A stretch of DNA of 64,000 bases. Source: Paraburkholderia xenovorans LB400. Lineage in GTDB: Bacteria; Pseudomonadota; Gammaproteobacteria; Burkholderiales; Burkholderiaceae. Position numbers and translations under genes: made by a program. Below the pieces are notes generated by a model, which saw only the letters and a list, made by a program, of their open reading frames with translations, was not told where the DNA came from and did no database searches. Location of the stretch: NCBI RefSeq assembly GCF_000013645.1, contig NC_007951.1:2976001-3040000 (forward strand), read 5' to 3'. Shown here piece by piece: positions 1 through 9,359 of the stretch (its first letter is position 1; every line of letters starts with the position of its first letter).

Positions 1-131
1 GTATCGAATCCGACATGATTTCCGTCCTCCTGGCTTTGCCCGGATCTGTCCGGCACAGATCCGATTGAAGCAGCAGGAGACGGAGCGGAAAATCCCGTCA
101 TGCCGGCGGAATCATCCGTCGGGGTTTGGCT

Positions 132-674
132 TCAACGGTGACGGCCATCTGCATCGCCGAGGGAGTCGGGGCGCAGTGCAGCCGCAAACGACTGCGCGTT
201 GCGGGAGGCCTCCCCATCGGCCTGCCCTTTGAGCCCGAGCTTCGCATCAATGGCGCGTGCAACGGTTGACGACTTGGGTGGACGCTCCGGGTCCCACTGT
301 GCCCAGTGCTCCCACATAACCTCAAAGAGAAGAGAAAGCGTGCGCGTCAGGTGCGGCAGCCGGACGATGACGCTGCTGCCCGCATGGTCCGATGGAACCT
401 GGAGCGACCGATCCCGCTCCGTCGTGTACTCCAGCAGTCCCGAATACTGTTCGAGGCGCTGCTCGAGACTGTCCTCAAGCGCATGATGAAGTGCAGCGGT
501 ACGCGCGAAGGCGCGCTCGAGCTGCAGAATTCGCTGGTCACGTCCGCGCAGACGGCATGCGAGACGCGATGCGTGAGCCTCGGCGTCTTCGAAACGGGTT
601 CGCCAGTACTCGACCGATTCAGTGAGAACCTCGCTGTCTGCGGTGTGAAGATCACCACTCCTGGAATGGCACAT
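132..674 (-). CDS. Hypothetical coiled-coil protein
   Basis: About 180 residues, not recognised as a known family. The middle (roughly residues 20-90) is rich in Glu, Arg, Leu and Ala with heptad-like spacing (RTRFEDAEAHASRLACRLRG, then LERAFARTAALHHALEDSL), which predicts a coiled coil; the C-terminal part is more globular. I chose the ATG at 674 because AAGGAGG lies just upstream; the frame stays open for another 19 codons and has another ATG at 698. There is no signal peptide or membrane segment, so it is probably cytoplasmic. It is isolated: the next gene starts 200 bases away on the same strand. The first 131 bases of the window hold nothing I can name. Confidence 0.5.
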   Translation of the reverse strand: MCHSRSGDLHTADSEVLTESVEYWRTRFEDAEAHASRLACRLRGRDQRILQLERAFARTAALHHALEDSLEQRLEQYSGLLEYTTERDRSLQVPSDHAGSSVIVRLPHLTRTLSLLFEVMWEHWAQWDPERPPKSSTVARAIDAKLGLKGQADGEASRNAQSFAAALRPDSLGDADGRHR

Positions 675-875
675 CTGCCCTCCTTCCCCTCCGTGCATTA
701 TCAGCAGGACGGTAACGAATCCCCGATTCACAATTGCTCTTATATATGATCTTACAAAAGCAATCTAGAAAGGGAACTCCTCGGACGCAAGACAGATAAA
801 GTGGCCGGCACGTTAACTATCCGGCCATCAGCAAAACTCACCGCATCTGCGTTAATCCCGAGCTATCCCCGGGGC

Positions 876-1286
876 TCAAACGGTAGTCCCGCGTATCTCC
901 GTCAACACCGAAAGTGCCTCGTCCGCGCGATCAACGGGAACGAGAATGTGATCGTGATAGTAACCGGCGATTGCGTTGCAGGGAATTGCTGCCTTGGCGA
1001 GATGTGCCGATACGACGGCCAGAAAACCAACCGCCTCCAGGCTCGAATGCACTTTGAGCGTAATAAGCCGCGCCTTGAATGTGTACGCCAATGTGTAATT
1101 GTCGGCATCCCGCAAATCCAGCACAGCGGTCAACCCTTCGACTTCCCTGAAAGTGAAAAGCGCCGACAAGCCTTCGGGCAGCGCGAAATCGGGAAAGGAG
1201 CAGTAGACGTAAACCGGCTCAGCCATCTCCGGCTCGATCGTCGCACATAGCGTCGCAAGGTTTTTCTCGCTCAATGATTCCTCCAT
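876..1286 (-). CDS. ACT-domain protein
   Basis: A 136-residue protein resembling the small stand-alone two-ACT-domain proteins of proteobacteria. The N-terminal half ends in YVYCSFPDFALPEG and FTFREVEGLTAVLD; the second half carries the conserved segments LITLKVHSSLEAVGFLAVVS and IPCNAIAGYYHDHILVP, characteristic of this family. ACT domains usually bind amino acids, so a small-molecule-binding or regulatory role is expected, but no ligand can be assigned. ATG start at 1286 lies directly beside a perfect 18-bp palindrome. It is a single gene, divergent from the desaturase operon 200 bases away. Confidence 0.8.
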   Translation of the reverse strand: MEESLSEKNLATLCATIEPEMAEPVYVYCSFPDFALPEGLSALFTFREVEGLTAVLDLRDADNYTLAYTFKARLITLKVHSSLEAVGFLAVVSAHLAKAAIPCNAIAGYYHDHILVPVDRADEALSVLTEIRGTTV

Positions 1287-1287
1287 G

Positions 1288-1305
1288 AGTTGAGGCGCCT
1301 CAACT
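1288..1305. promoter_or_regulatory. 18-bp perfect palindrome at the ACT gene start
   Basis: AGTTGAGGCGCCTCAACT is a perfect palindrome two bases upstream of the ATG at 1286, so it covers the place where the ribosome binding site should be. It could be an operator in DNA, or an mRNA hairpin that hides the GAGG segment. The sequence shows the symmetry; the function is inferred. Confidence 0.45.
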
Positions 1306-1483
1306 GAACCTTACACCACCGCTTACCGCTTCCTGCCGCCAGAAAAATTAAATACCCCGGAAAATTATTAACCGCCCCGATGACGAGCTGAATCCTGTCT
1401 ATCCTCAGGTCACCACATACATAAAATTCAATACTTCCATCAATCCGAACCGCGGGGAGTTCACGCTTCCGACGGAGGCCGAC

Positions 1484-2425
1484 ATGAGTCACGGCGTTAC
1501 ATCGTCGATCCTGATGGACCGAATCTCAATCAGGCAGTCCCTTCTTGCCTGCAATCCTGCCTGGCAATCGCCGAAAGCGGATACGTGGCGCGCCGTTTCC
1601 GATATCGCCGTGGACTGGATGATGATCGCCCTCTCTGTCCTCGTCGTATATCGACTCGGATGGGCGATCGCTCCAATCGCATTGGTCACTATAGGGAATC
1701 GACAGCGCGCACTGGGCAATCTTCTGCATGAAGCCAGTCACGGCAACCTGAGCCAGAATCGTCGCATCAACGATTCCCTTGTGCATCTCCTGCTTGCCCC
1801 TCCGCTATTGAACAGTCTGACTGTCTACCGCGAGCTGCACGCACGCCACCACGCATGGCTGGGTGACGTACAGCGCGACCCCGACCTGCTGCCTCCATTG
1901 GCACACGAAGGAGACTCTTGGCTTCGCGTCTACACCCGATATCTTGTCAAATTCCCGATCCTTCGTGGATCGATCATGGGTCATTTGACGAACGGCCATT
2001 GTCGCCGTCGCCAGCAGCTATATATTGCGGCGTGGTGGACGGTGACGACGTCGCCGCTGTTCGTCGTCAATGCCCATCTCGGGACGATATTCCTCGCGCT
2101 GTGGCTCGGCGCGCGTATCACCGTTTTCCATGCCATCACGACCTTCCGGGAGATGACCGACCATTACGGTCTCAAACCCGGAGGTATCTTCAGTTCTACG
2201 CGCGAAATTCCAGATAACGGGGTGTCGTCGACTTTGATCCACCCACATCACAACGGCTACCATCTCACGCACCATCTTTTCCCGGCCGTGCCGTATCACC
2301 AGTTGCCTGCGTTACATGCTCAGCTGATGAGCCTGCCGGTCTTCAATGAGCACGCCATCGTATGTCCGTCGTACGTCGTCGGGCACCACTCCAGCGTCTT
2401 CGGTTGGGGAGTGAGTCATGGCTGA
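1484..2425 (+). CDS. Membrane fatty acid desaturase family protein
   Basis: A 313-residue integral membrane di-iron oxygenase of the fatty acid desaturase family. All three histidine boxes are visible: HEASH (about 82-86), HARHH (119-123) and HLTHH (260-264), with hydrophobic stretches around 43-70 and 180-215. Such enzymes use O2 and electrons from a ferredoxin or cytochrome to desaturate or hydroxylate an acyl chain; the actual substrate cannot be read from sequence. The start is supported by GGAGG six bases upstream. The stop overlaps the next gene by 8 bases, so the two are translationally coupled. No electron-transfer partner is encoded nearby. Confidence 0.85.
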   Translation: MSHGVTSSILMDRISIRQSLLACNPAWQSPKADTWRAVSDIAVDWMMIALSVLVVYRLGWAIAPIALVTIGNRQRALGNLLHEASHGNLSQNRRINDSLVHLLLAPPLLNSLTVYRELHARHHAWLGDVQRDPDLLPPLAHEGDSWLRVYTRYLVKFPILRGSIMGHLTNGHCRRRQQLYIAAWWTVTTSPLFVVNAHLGTIFLALWLGARITVFHAITTFREMTDHYGLKPGGIFSSTREIPDNGVSSTLIHPHHNGYHLTHHLFPAVPYHQLPALHAQLMSLPVFNEHAIVCPSYVVGHHSSVFGWGVSHG

Positions 2426-3698
2426 TCGAACATTGAATGTCTGGGAAGTCGCAAGCCTGCTGGTGTCGACCAGTTGCGGAATCGGGTTCTTCCTGGGAAC
2501 AGGCGAACTCGCACTGCGACAAGGCATGGCCGCCTGCCTGTACGCTGTCGCGACAGCAATCGGTCTTGTAGCACTAGCGCTTTCAGCGGCTCGCCTCCAG
2601 AGGACCGGGCAGTCCATCTGGACATATTTCGGCTCACTATATGGTCCCGCCATCAGCCAGCAGGTCGCGGCATTTTCGTTGATCTGGATGACTGGCGTGC
2701 TAAGCACCCAGATTCGCGGAGCATCATCAATACTGGCGCTGTCGGGCATGCCGCAAGCCGCCTCGATTATCTCGGTCGATTGCCTCGTGCTCGCATTTTC
2801 GTTTCTCAGGATATCATGGCTCTCCGGCATCTTCGCGCTCTGTATGTGCGGATGCACCGCCGTGCTGGCCCTTGCGTTGGCGGAAACGCACAACTTGATC
2901 CTATGGCTTCGCGCGCCGGTGATCTTCGAGAAGTCGATACACATGCAACCGGTTGAGCACACGGCGTTGGTACTACTATCCGTTGCCGCGCTAGTCCTGT
3001 GCGGCGCTGACTATCAGCAGTTTCCTGCGATGGCGCGAACTTCGGCGCACGCTCGATCCGGCTGTCTGATTGCTGCGACAATCGTGCTGGGAATCGGATT
3101 TCTACCCGCCACTGCGGTCATCGCCGGAGCAAATCTGTGGCATCTCAGCCATCTGGCCGATCAAGCGCAAGTAGTCCCCACACTGCTCATTCGGGTGATC
3201 GGCAGTTCCAGTCATGTCATGTCGCGGGCGGTCACATGCGTCTTGATAATAACGGCCCTTGGTTCGGCCTGCTCGATTCTTCGCGCCATGAGCGACGCGA
3301 CGGCCGCCGTATCTCGCGGCGTCTCCATTCCACCTGCCTTCCACCGGATGCTGCCCATCTTCGCAGCGACACTCATCGCGATCTATGGACAAAGCATTAT
3401 CAACGTGATGGTGACATTGAACGTCGTCTATCTGGCGGCGGTGGTCCCGTTGCTCATATTGACGTTGCTGGGCTATCCGGTTCTGAACCAGGCTGCGAGG
3501 CGATCCATGTTTGTCGGCGCAGGCGTGTCCGCCCTGTGTGCGCTGATTGAATGGACACGTGTTATCCACCTACCGGAAGCGACACCGCTCATACTGGGAT
3601 GGCCCTGCGCGCTATTTGCGGCCTTGCGATCGCGCGCCGCAATCATCCAGACCAAACCTGACCGCGTCGGTGCGCGAGAAGTCCATCAACGCTCATAG
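2418..3698 (+). CDS. Multi-pass membrane transporter, APC/SSS-like
   Basis: A 426-residue protein with about eleven hydrophobic segments. The first segment contains VSTSCGIGFFLGTGELALRQG, resembling the broken first helix of LeuT-fold transporters (amino acid/polyamine/organocation or sodium-solute symporter type), so I infer secondary transport of a small molecule. I do not recognise a specific family. Its start overlaps the end of the desaturase gene by 8 bases, which points to a shared job such as moving the desaturase substrate or product. A decayed copy of its C-terminal coding region lies about 450 bases downstream. Confidence 0.6.
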   Translation: MADRTLNVWEVASLLVSTSCGIGFFLGTGELALRQGMAACLYAVATAIGLVALALSAARLQRTGQSIWTYFGSLYGPAISQQVAAFSLIWMTGVLSTQIRGASSILALSGMPQAASIISVDCLVLAFSFLRISWLSGIFALCMCGCTAVLALALAETHNLILWLRAPVIFEKSIHMQPVEHTALVLLSVAALVLCGADYQQFPAMARTSAHARSGCLIAATIVLGIGFLPATAVIAGANLWHLSHLADQAQVVPTLLIRVIGSSSHVMSRAVTCVLIITALGSACSILRAMSDATAAVSRGVSIPPAFHRMLPIFAATLIAIYGQSIINVMVTLNVVYLAAVVPLLILTLLGYPVLNQAARRSMFVGAGVSALCALIEWTRVIHLPEATPLILGWPCALFAALRSRAAIIQTKPDRVGAREVHQRS

Positions 3699-3889
3699 GG
3701 ATGGGTGGTCCATGGATTCCCGGCCATCGGTGCATAACATCGCATGATGGCCTACGGCCGCTTGTGGAAGACCAAGTTGCGCGCTCGTGTTGACCGCCCG
3801 GGGACGACCAATGAAAACGGTCTGCGATGTTCTCGGCGTGGCGCTCTTCTTTGGCAGTGAGAAAAAAACAATCACCAGACGGGCAGGAC

Positions 3890-4157
3890 TGTCGCCGCAC
3901 CAAGCATACCGACGACTCGGTGTTGGCCACCCGATTCAGGACCAGCCGCAAAGCAATCGTTGCAGGTTTGCGCTTGGGTATCGGCACTACGTGTCCTGAC
4001 CGAGTGGACCGACACCATCCACATGCCGGAAGCAACGCCGCTAATACCGGCATGGCCTTGCGTTCGCTGCATCCCTGCGATTTCGCGCCCCAATCAGCCA
4101 GAGAAGATTTCAGTGCCTAACTCCGGCAGAACCGCATCAACGCTCACTGGGATGATC
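3890..4157 (+). pseudogene. Decayed partial duplicate of the transporter C-terminus
   Basis: In one frame this stretch reads VSALRVLTEW-IHMPEATPLI-AWPC, matching VSALCALIEW-IHLPEATPLI-GWPC near the end of the intact transporter (about 3520-3620). Just before, in another frame, GHPIQDQ matches GYPVLNQ. The match continues at DNA level through CATCAACGCTCA (3684 and 4135). The copies are offset by about 450 bases, frames are broken, and there is no start, so this is a remnant of a tandem duplication. Its right edge runs into the end of the LysR-type gene. Confidence 0.65.
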
Positions 4158-5090
4158 AGTGTCAACAGACTCATCACCATCGCTGAACGACATAGCATGA
4201 TCACCCGCCTGAATGAGCGCCCGGTGCGCATGACGCACCACAAGTTCGCTAATCGCCTGGGCATTCGACGGGGCAGTTTCCCAATGATGCCAATAGAGGT
4301 TGACTTCCACCTTATGCTGAGGCGCGAGGCGCACCAGCTTGCCCGCTTCGATCAGAGAGCTGGCTTGCAGACAGGGAACGAGTCCGTACCCTATCCCCTT
4401 CTCGATCGCAGCCAGCAATGCCGACGGCGACGGAAAGTAATGCGTCGCGTAGTTCCGTACCTCAAGGTCCAGAAGTCGCTCGAGAAACAGCGTGTGCAAT
4501 CCATCCTTCCGGTTGTAGAGCACCGCAGGCGCGGCAAGGACGCCATGCAACCCCAGGCCTTGCGGGAAGAACTTTGCGGCGAACTCCACGTTCGCGACAC
4601 ACTCATACTCCATCATGCCAATGGGTTCAGCGAGAAAACCCGTCGGGGGATTGCTGGAGGTCGAAACACAGCCCATCGCCTCTCCCTTGGTCAGTAGTGG
4701 TAGGGTGTAATCCTGATCGTCAACGATCAGTTCGAGAGCTACGTTTCTTTCCGCAATTTCCCAGGCGACAGCCTCGAACCACGTTGCGAGGGAATCCGCA
4801 TTCACAGCGATAGCCACGCGTGGGTGCATGCCGTCCGTTGGTTTAATCTGCTGCTGCGTTTCCGCCTCGAGCATCTTGAGCACACGGATATGCCTCAGCA
4901 GGACCTCGCCTGCTGGCGTGGGGACATTTCCATCTCGCACAACCAGTGGAGTACCGAACTCCTCCTCAAGTGCCTTGAGCCGAAGAGACACCGCACCACG
5001 AGTGATACTCAACAACTTGGCGGCACGTCCGAAATGCCGCGTCTCCACAATGGCGGAAAACGCCTCCAACTGTTGTCGATCAAAATTCAT
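4137..5090 (-). CDS. LysR-family regulator, ArgP-like
   Basis: A 317-residue LysR-type transcriptional regulator. Residues 1-60 form the winged helix-turn-helix (QQLEAFSAIVETRHFGRAAK, then ITRGAVSLRLKALEEEFG), followed by a linker helix and a periplasmic-binding-like effector domain. The pattern is closest to ArgP/IciA, the regulator of arginine/lysine export, but no LysE-type exporter is next to it, so the target is unknown. The start is the ATG at 5090; the frame upstream overlaps the SDR gene and is not used. The protein is about 20 residues longer than usual ArgP, and its last codons lie inside the duplicated transporter remnant, so the tail may have been altered. It sits 20 bases behind the SDR gene. 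Confidence 0.85.
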   Translation of the reverse strand: MNFDRQQLEAFSAIVETRHFGRAAKLLSITRGAVSLRLKALEEEFGTPLVVRDGNVPTPAGEVLLRHIRVLKMLEAETQQQIKPTDGMHPRVAIAVNADSLATWFEAVAWEIAERNVALELIVDDQDYTLPLLTKGEAMGCVSTSSNPPTGFLAEPIGMMEYECVANVEFAAKFFPQGLGLHGVLAAPAVLYNRKDGLHTLFLERLLDLEVRNYATHYFPSPSALLAAIEKGIGYGLVPCLQASSLIEAGKLVRLAPQHKVEVNLYWHHWETAPSNAQAISELVVRHAHRALIQAGDHAMSFSDGDESVDTDHPSER

Positions 5091-5110
5091 GACCAGATTC
5101 TGCGCGCTCG

Positions 5111-5938
5111 TTATGCGCGCTCCATCACGGAAAGCGCGACGGTCTTCTGCGGCTCCAGCACGGCGAGGCGTTTGGCCAACGCGGTGCGGACCGACTCGTA
5201 GGCGGACCTGCCGAGCGCCACCCGGAACGGCGGAGACGGACTGTCGATCGCTGCAAGCATCGCATCGACCGTTTTGCTCGCATCGGCCAATTCGAAATAA
5301 CCCGCGTCGATCGTGCGCCGCAGTTCGCGCACTGGCGTGCCGTCGTACGCGTCGAGCGGCGCCGCTCGATCCAGTCCCGCACCGAAGTTGGTGCGCGTGG
5401 GCCCGGGCTCCACGATCACGAAGTCGATGCCGAACGCTGCCACCTCTTGCGTGACGGCTTCGACGAAACCCTCGATGCCCCACTTCGTCGCGTGATACAC
5501 ACTGAAGCCTGGATAGGAAATCTGCCCCCCTTCCGACGACACTTGTACTATGCGTCCGCCGCCCTGCAACCGCAGACGCGCGACGGCGGCGCGAATCAGC
5601 TGGATCGAGCCGGTCAGGTTGGTGGCGATTTGCCGTTCGATCTGCGCGTCGCTCAATTCCTCCGCCGCGCCGAACAAGCCGTAACCCGCATTGCTGACGA
5701 CGACGTCGATCCGTTCGCGAGCCGCGAAGGCATCTGCGACCGCAGCCCGGATCGCATCGGCATCGGTCACGTCGCACGCGACGATTTTCAGGCGATCGCC
5801 GTGTTGCGTCTTCAGATCGTCAAGCGAACCGGGTTTGCGCAGCGTCGCCACCACAGCGTCGCCGCGCGCCAGCAAGCGCTCGGTCAGTCCGCGCCCGAGC
5901 CCGCTCGAAGCACCTGTGATCAGCCAGTTTTTCGTCAT
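5111..5938 (-). CDS. Short-chain dehydrogenase/reductase
   Basis: A 275-residue classical SDR oxidoreductase. It has the NAD(P) motif TGASSGLGRG near the N-terminus, the structural motif NAGYG, and the catalytic YHATK with an upstream Ser (VSSEGG). The basic residues after the glycine motif suggest NADPH preference. Substrate is unknown. ATG start preceded by GGAGAG. The LysR-type gene follows 20 bases downstream on the same strand, so both probably share a transcript and the regulator may control this gene. Confidence 0.88.
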   Translation of the reverse strand: MTKNWLITGASSGLGRGLTERLLARGDAVVATLRKPGSLDDLKTQHGDRLKIVACDVTDADAIRAAVADAFAARERIDVVVSNAGYGLFGAAEELSDAQIERQIATNLTGSIQLIRAAVARLRLQGGGRIVQVSSEGGQISYPGFSVYHATKWGIEGFVEAVTQEVAAFGIDFVIVEPGPTRTNFGAGLDRAAPLDAYDGTPVRELRRTIDAGYFELADASKTVDAMLAAIDSPSPPFRVALGRSAYESVRTALAKRLAVLEPQKTVALSVMERA

Positions 5939-6092
5939 TGCTCTCTCCGTTAAACGAGTCCGCGATCCATGCTAAGGCGATATGATTGGTGTGTGAACCA
6001 CTGTCAATTAGCATGAGCCGTTGAAGGAACGACAGCGGCCCACGTTCTCGCTCTTCGTTGATGCCAGCAATCGACGTTCGCCTAGCTCCAGG

Positions 6093-9000
6093 TCATGCGA
6101 CGATGTCTGTCCGGTCGTTGCCACCGTGCGGCAACCTGTTAGGGATCTCATCGAGCTTGTCCCCGAGAATACGCCGCACCACCACGTAGAACACAGGGAT
6201 CAGCAGCAAACCGAGGACGGTCGCGAACAACATTCCGCCTATTACCCCTGTACCGATTTCGTGCCGGGATGACGCTCCCGCTCCGGTAGAAATCACGAGT
6301 GGGAAAACCCCGAGGATGAAGGCCATCGATGTCATCAGGATCGGTCGCAGCCGCAACTTTCCGGCCGTCAACACAGCGTCGTATAAAGTCATGCCCCTGG
6401 CCTGTCCGTCGACGGCGAATTCGACAATGAGAATCGCATTCTTTGCTGCAAGGCCAATCACGGTCACCAGACCAATCTTGAAGTAAATGTCATTTGGAAT
6501 GCCACGTAGCAGACAGAAGGTCAGCATGCCGAGCATACCGAGCGGAACCACGAGCAGAACGGCCACCGGTATCGACCAGCTCTCATAGAGTGCCGCGAGG
6601 CACAGGAATACCACGACGATCGACAGAATCATCAGCAACGTCGCCGAATTGCCAGAGAGAACTTCCTGGTAGGACTGACCGGTCCAGTCCGCGGCGAAGC
6701 CCGGTGGCAGCCGAGTATCGACAATATGCTGCAGTGTCTGCATGGCCTGCCCGGTCGAATAGCCAGGCGCGGGATTGCCCACAATCTCAATGGCCGAATA
6801 GCCGTTATAACGCGGCAATGCGACGGGACCAACATCCCAATGTGTTTTCACCACGCTCGACAACGGAACCATGTTGTACGGACTCAGCGAACTATTGGTC
6901 GCCGTCGGGTTGACCTGGGTCAGGTACCCGCTGGTGTTGGTGGTTTCGCCAGAAGTACTAGTGGCACCGGTTGACGCGCTGCTGATCCCGCTGGGCGTGT
7001 AGATATGCTGGAACGCGTCGATCCCCATCCGGTACGGTGCATCGGCCTGCAGATACACGCGCTTGACACGACCCGCATAGGTGAACTGGTTCACATAGTA
7101 CGGAGCCAGCTCCATCTGGATGGCGTTATAGACATCGGTCAGCGAGAGCCCCATTGCTTGCGCCTGCACGCGATCGACGGACATCTCAAGTTGCTGCGCA
7201 TCGGGAAGCGAATTGGGCCGAACGCCATACAGCGTCGCGTTTTTTGCGGCATTACCAAGCAGAACGCGTCCGGCCTGCGCCAGTTCCGCGCGCGACTGAC
7301 CCGCACGAGCCTGCAGGTACATGTCGATTCCGCCGAATTGGCTCAACCCGCGGATGGTGGGAAGATCGACGACGAAGACGCGCGCGTCCTGGAGTCCATG
7401 CAATATACGGTTCGCCTGCGGAATGAGCTGCATCGCGCTCTCGGAGCGCTTGTCCCAGTCGGTCAACTGGATAAACGCCATCCCCACGTTTTCGCTACTG
7501 CCCACGAAGCTGTAGCCTTCCACCTGGTAAACACCAGCGATGTCCCTGCCAATCGGGCTATGTTTGAGCCTGTCCGACATCGCGTCCATGACTTCTTCGG
7601 TACGCTGGAGCGTGGCGCCAGTTGGCAGATTGACGAGTGCGAGCATGAAACCCTGATCCTCATCCGGCACGAAGCTGGTCGGCAGATGCACATATAGAAA
7701 CCCAGCCAGCACGGAGAGCAATACAAACACCACCATCCAGCGCGGCGCGTGACGTACCGCACCGCCGATCTGGCGCGCGTAACGCTCGTTGATCCGCGCA
7801 AGCCCCTTGTCGAACCAGCGGAAAATGAAGTTCTTTTTCTCTACGTGCGTGGGCTTGAGAATCGCCGCGCAGAGCGCCGGCGTGAACGACATGGCAAGGA
7901 ACGCCGACACCAACATCGAAACCGCAATAGTCAACGCAAACTGAGCGTAGATGATGCCGGTGGCTCCCGGCTGTAACGCCGACGGAATGAACACGGCGGC
8001 CAACACCACGGTGATTGCGAGAATGGCACCGGTAATCTGCCCCATCGCCTTGCGGGTAGCCTCTTTGGGTTCGAGATGTTCCTCGCTCATGATGCGCTCG
8101 ACGTTCTCGATCACGACGATCGCATCGTCCACCACAATGCCGATTGCCAGCACCATCCCGAACAGGGTCAGCTGATTGAGTGTGAAGTGCAGCGCCGAGA
8201 GGCCGATAAAGGTACCCAGCAGCGCCACAGGGATCACGAGGGTCGGAATAATGGTGGCGCGCAGGTTCTGCAGGAAGATCAGCATCACCACAAAGACGAG
8301 CGCAATCGCCTCCAGCAGCGTGCGCACCACATCGGCGATCGAAGCCGAAATAAACGGCGTCGTGTCATAAGGCACATTCCAGGTGACGCCAGCCGGAAGA
8401 TCCTTGGCGAGTGTAGCCATTTCGGCCTTCACCGCTTTGGCCACCGCAAGCGCATTGGCGCCCGGCAGCAGATAGATGCCCATGCCGCCGGCCGCTTTGC
8501 CCTGATAGACAGAGGCCAAGCCGTAGCTTTGCGCACCGAAAGTGATGCGTGCAACATCGCTTAACCTGACCACGGTGCCGTTGCTGTTGGTCAACAGGAT
8601 GATGTCGCGAAACTGCTTCAGTGAAGAGAAGAGCGTGTCACCTGATACCGAAGCAGTAAGCACTTGCCCCTTCACGGCCGGATCGGAACCGAGCGAGCCC
8701 GTTGCGAACTGCGCGTTCTGGGCACTTACAGCGTGGAGCACCTGGGTGGTCGACAGGCCATACCCTTGTAGCTTGTCCGGATTCAGCCAGATGCGCACGG
8801 CGTATTCAGAGCCCAGCGAGAGCGTGTTACCAACGCCATTGACCCGTGCGATCACCGGCTGGATCTGCGACGCGATGATATCGTTCAGGCGCGCGGCGTC
8901 AATGGCCGGATTGCTCGACTGCAGGGAAAGGAACATCAAGATGTCCGGACTCGCCTTGGCGACGACCACACCCTGCTGTGTCACCTGGGCCGGCAGCAGC

Positions 9001-9347
9001 GGTTGGGCCAGATTGACCTTGTTCTGAACCTGCACTTCCGCAATGTCCGGATTTGTGCCGGTCTCGAAACTCAAGGTGATTGTGACGGTGCCGTTGGAGT
9101 TCGAGGTAGAACTGAAATATAGCAGGTTGTCGATGCCGGTGAGCTGCTGCTCGATCACCTGGGTCACAGTCGATTCCATGGTCGCGGCATTCGCGCCAGG
9201 ATACGTGGCCGTTACGGTGACCTGAGGTGGTGCGACGTCCGGATAAGAGTCGATGCCAAGATGCATCATCGAAATGACACCGATGATGCAGATCAGAATC
9301 GGGATCACCCATGCAAAGACGGGGCGATCGATAAAAAATCGAGGCAT
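6093..9347 (-). CDS. RND efflux pump, inner-membrane permease (AcrB/MexB type)
   Basis: A 1084-residue HAE1-family resistance-nodulation-division pump: a proton-driven trimer that exports hydrophobic drugs and other amphiphiles across both membranes. It starts with MPRFFIDRPVFAWVI, has the paired proton-relay aspartates in TM4 (GIVVDDAIVVIENVERIM), the second half repeat, and FAVDGQARGM and MTSMAFILGVFPLVIS in the C-terminal membrane domain. Full length for the family. It is the last gene of the operon, 12 bases after the adaptor. Chemistry and substrates cannot be read from sequence alone. Confidence 0.95.
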   Translation of the reverse strand: MPRFFIDRPVFAWVIPILICIIGVISMMHLGIDSYPDVAPPQVTVTATYPGANAATMESTVTQVIEQQLTGIDNLLYFSSTSNSNGTVTITLSFETGTNPDIAEVQVQNKVNLAQPLLPAQVTQQGVVVAKASPDILMFLSLQSSNPAIDAARLNDIIASQIQPVIARVNGVGNTLSLGSEYAVRIWLNPDKLQGYGLSTTQVLHAVSAQNAQFATGSLGSDPAVKGQVLTASVSGDTLFSSLKQFRDIILLTNSNGTVVRLSDVARITFGAQSYGLASVYQGKAAGGMGIYLLPGANALAVAKAVKAEMATLAKDLPAGVTWNVPYDTTPFISASIADVVRTLLEAIALVFVVMLIFLQNLRATIIPTLVIPVALLGTFIGLSALHFTLNQLTLFGMVLAIGIVVDDAIVVIENVERIMSEEHLEPKEATRKAMGQITGAILAITVVLAAVFIPSALQPGATGIIYAQFALTIAVSMLVSAFLAMSFTPALCAAILKPTHVEKKNFIFRWFDKGLARINERYARQIGGAVRHAPRWMVVFVLLSVLAGFLYVHLPTSFVPDEDQGFMLALVNLPTGATLQRTEEVMDAMSDRLKHSPIGRDIAGVYQVEGYSFVGSSENVGMAFIQLTDWDKRSESAMQLIPQANRILHGLQDARVFVVDLPTIRGLSQFGGIDMYLQARAGQSRAELAQAGRVLLGNAAKNATLYGVRPNSLPDAQQLEMSVDRVQAQAMGLSLTDVYNAIQMELAPYYVNQFTYAGRVKRVYLQADAPYRMGIDAFQHIYTPSGISSASTGATSTSGETTNTSGYLTQVNPTATNSSLSPYNMVPLSSVVKTHWDVGPVALPRYNGYSAIEIVGNPAPGYSTGQAMQTLQHIVDTRLPPGFAADWTGQSYQEVLSGNSATLLMILSIVVVFLCLAALYESWSIPVAVLLVVPLGMLGMLTFCLLRGIPNDIYFKIGLVTVIGLAAKNAILIVEFAVDGQARGMTLYDAVLTAGKLRLRPILMTSMAFILGVFPLVISTGAGASSRHEIGTGVIGGMLFATVLGLLLIPVFYVVVRRILGDKLDEIPNRLPHGGNDRTDIVA

Positions 9348-9359
9348 GGGGCAGCTTCC

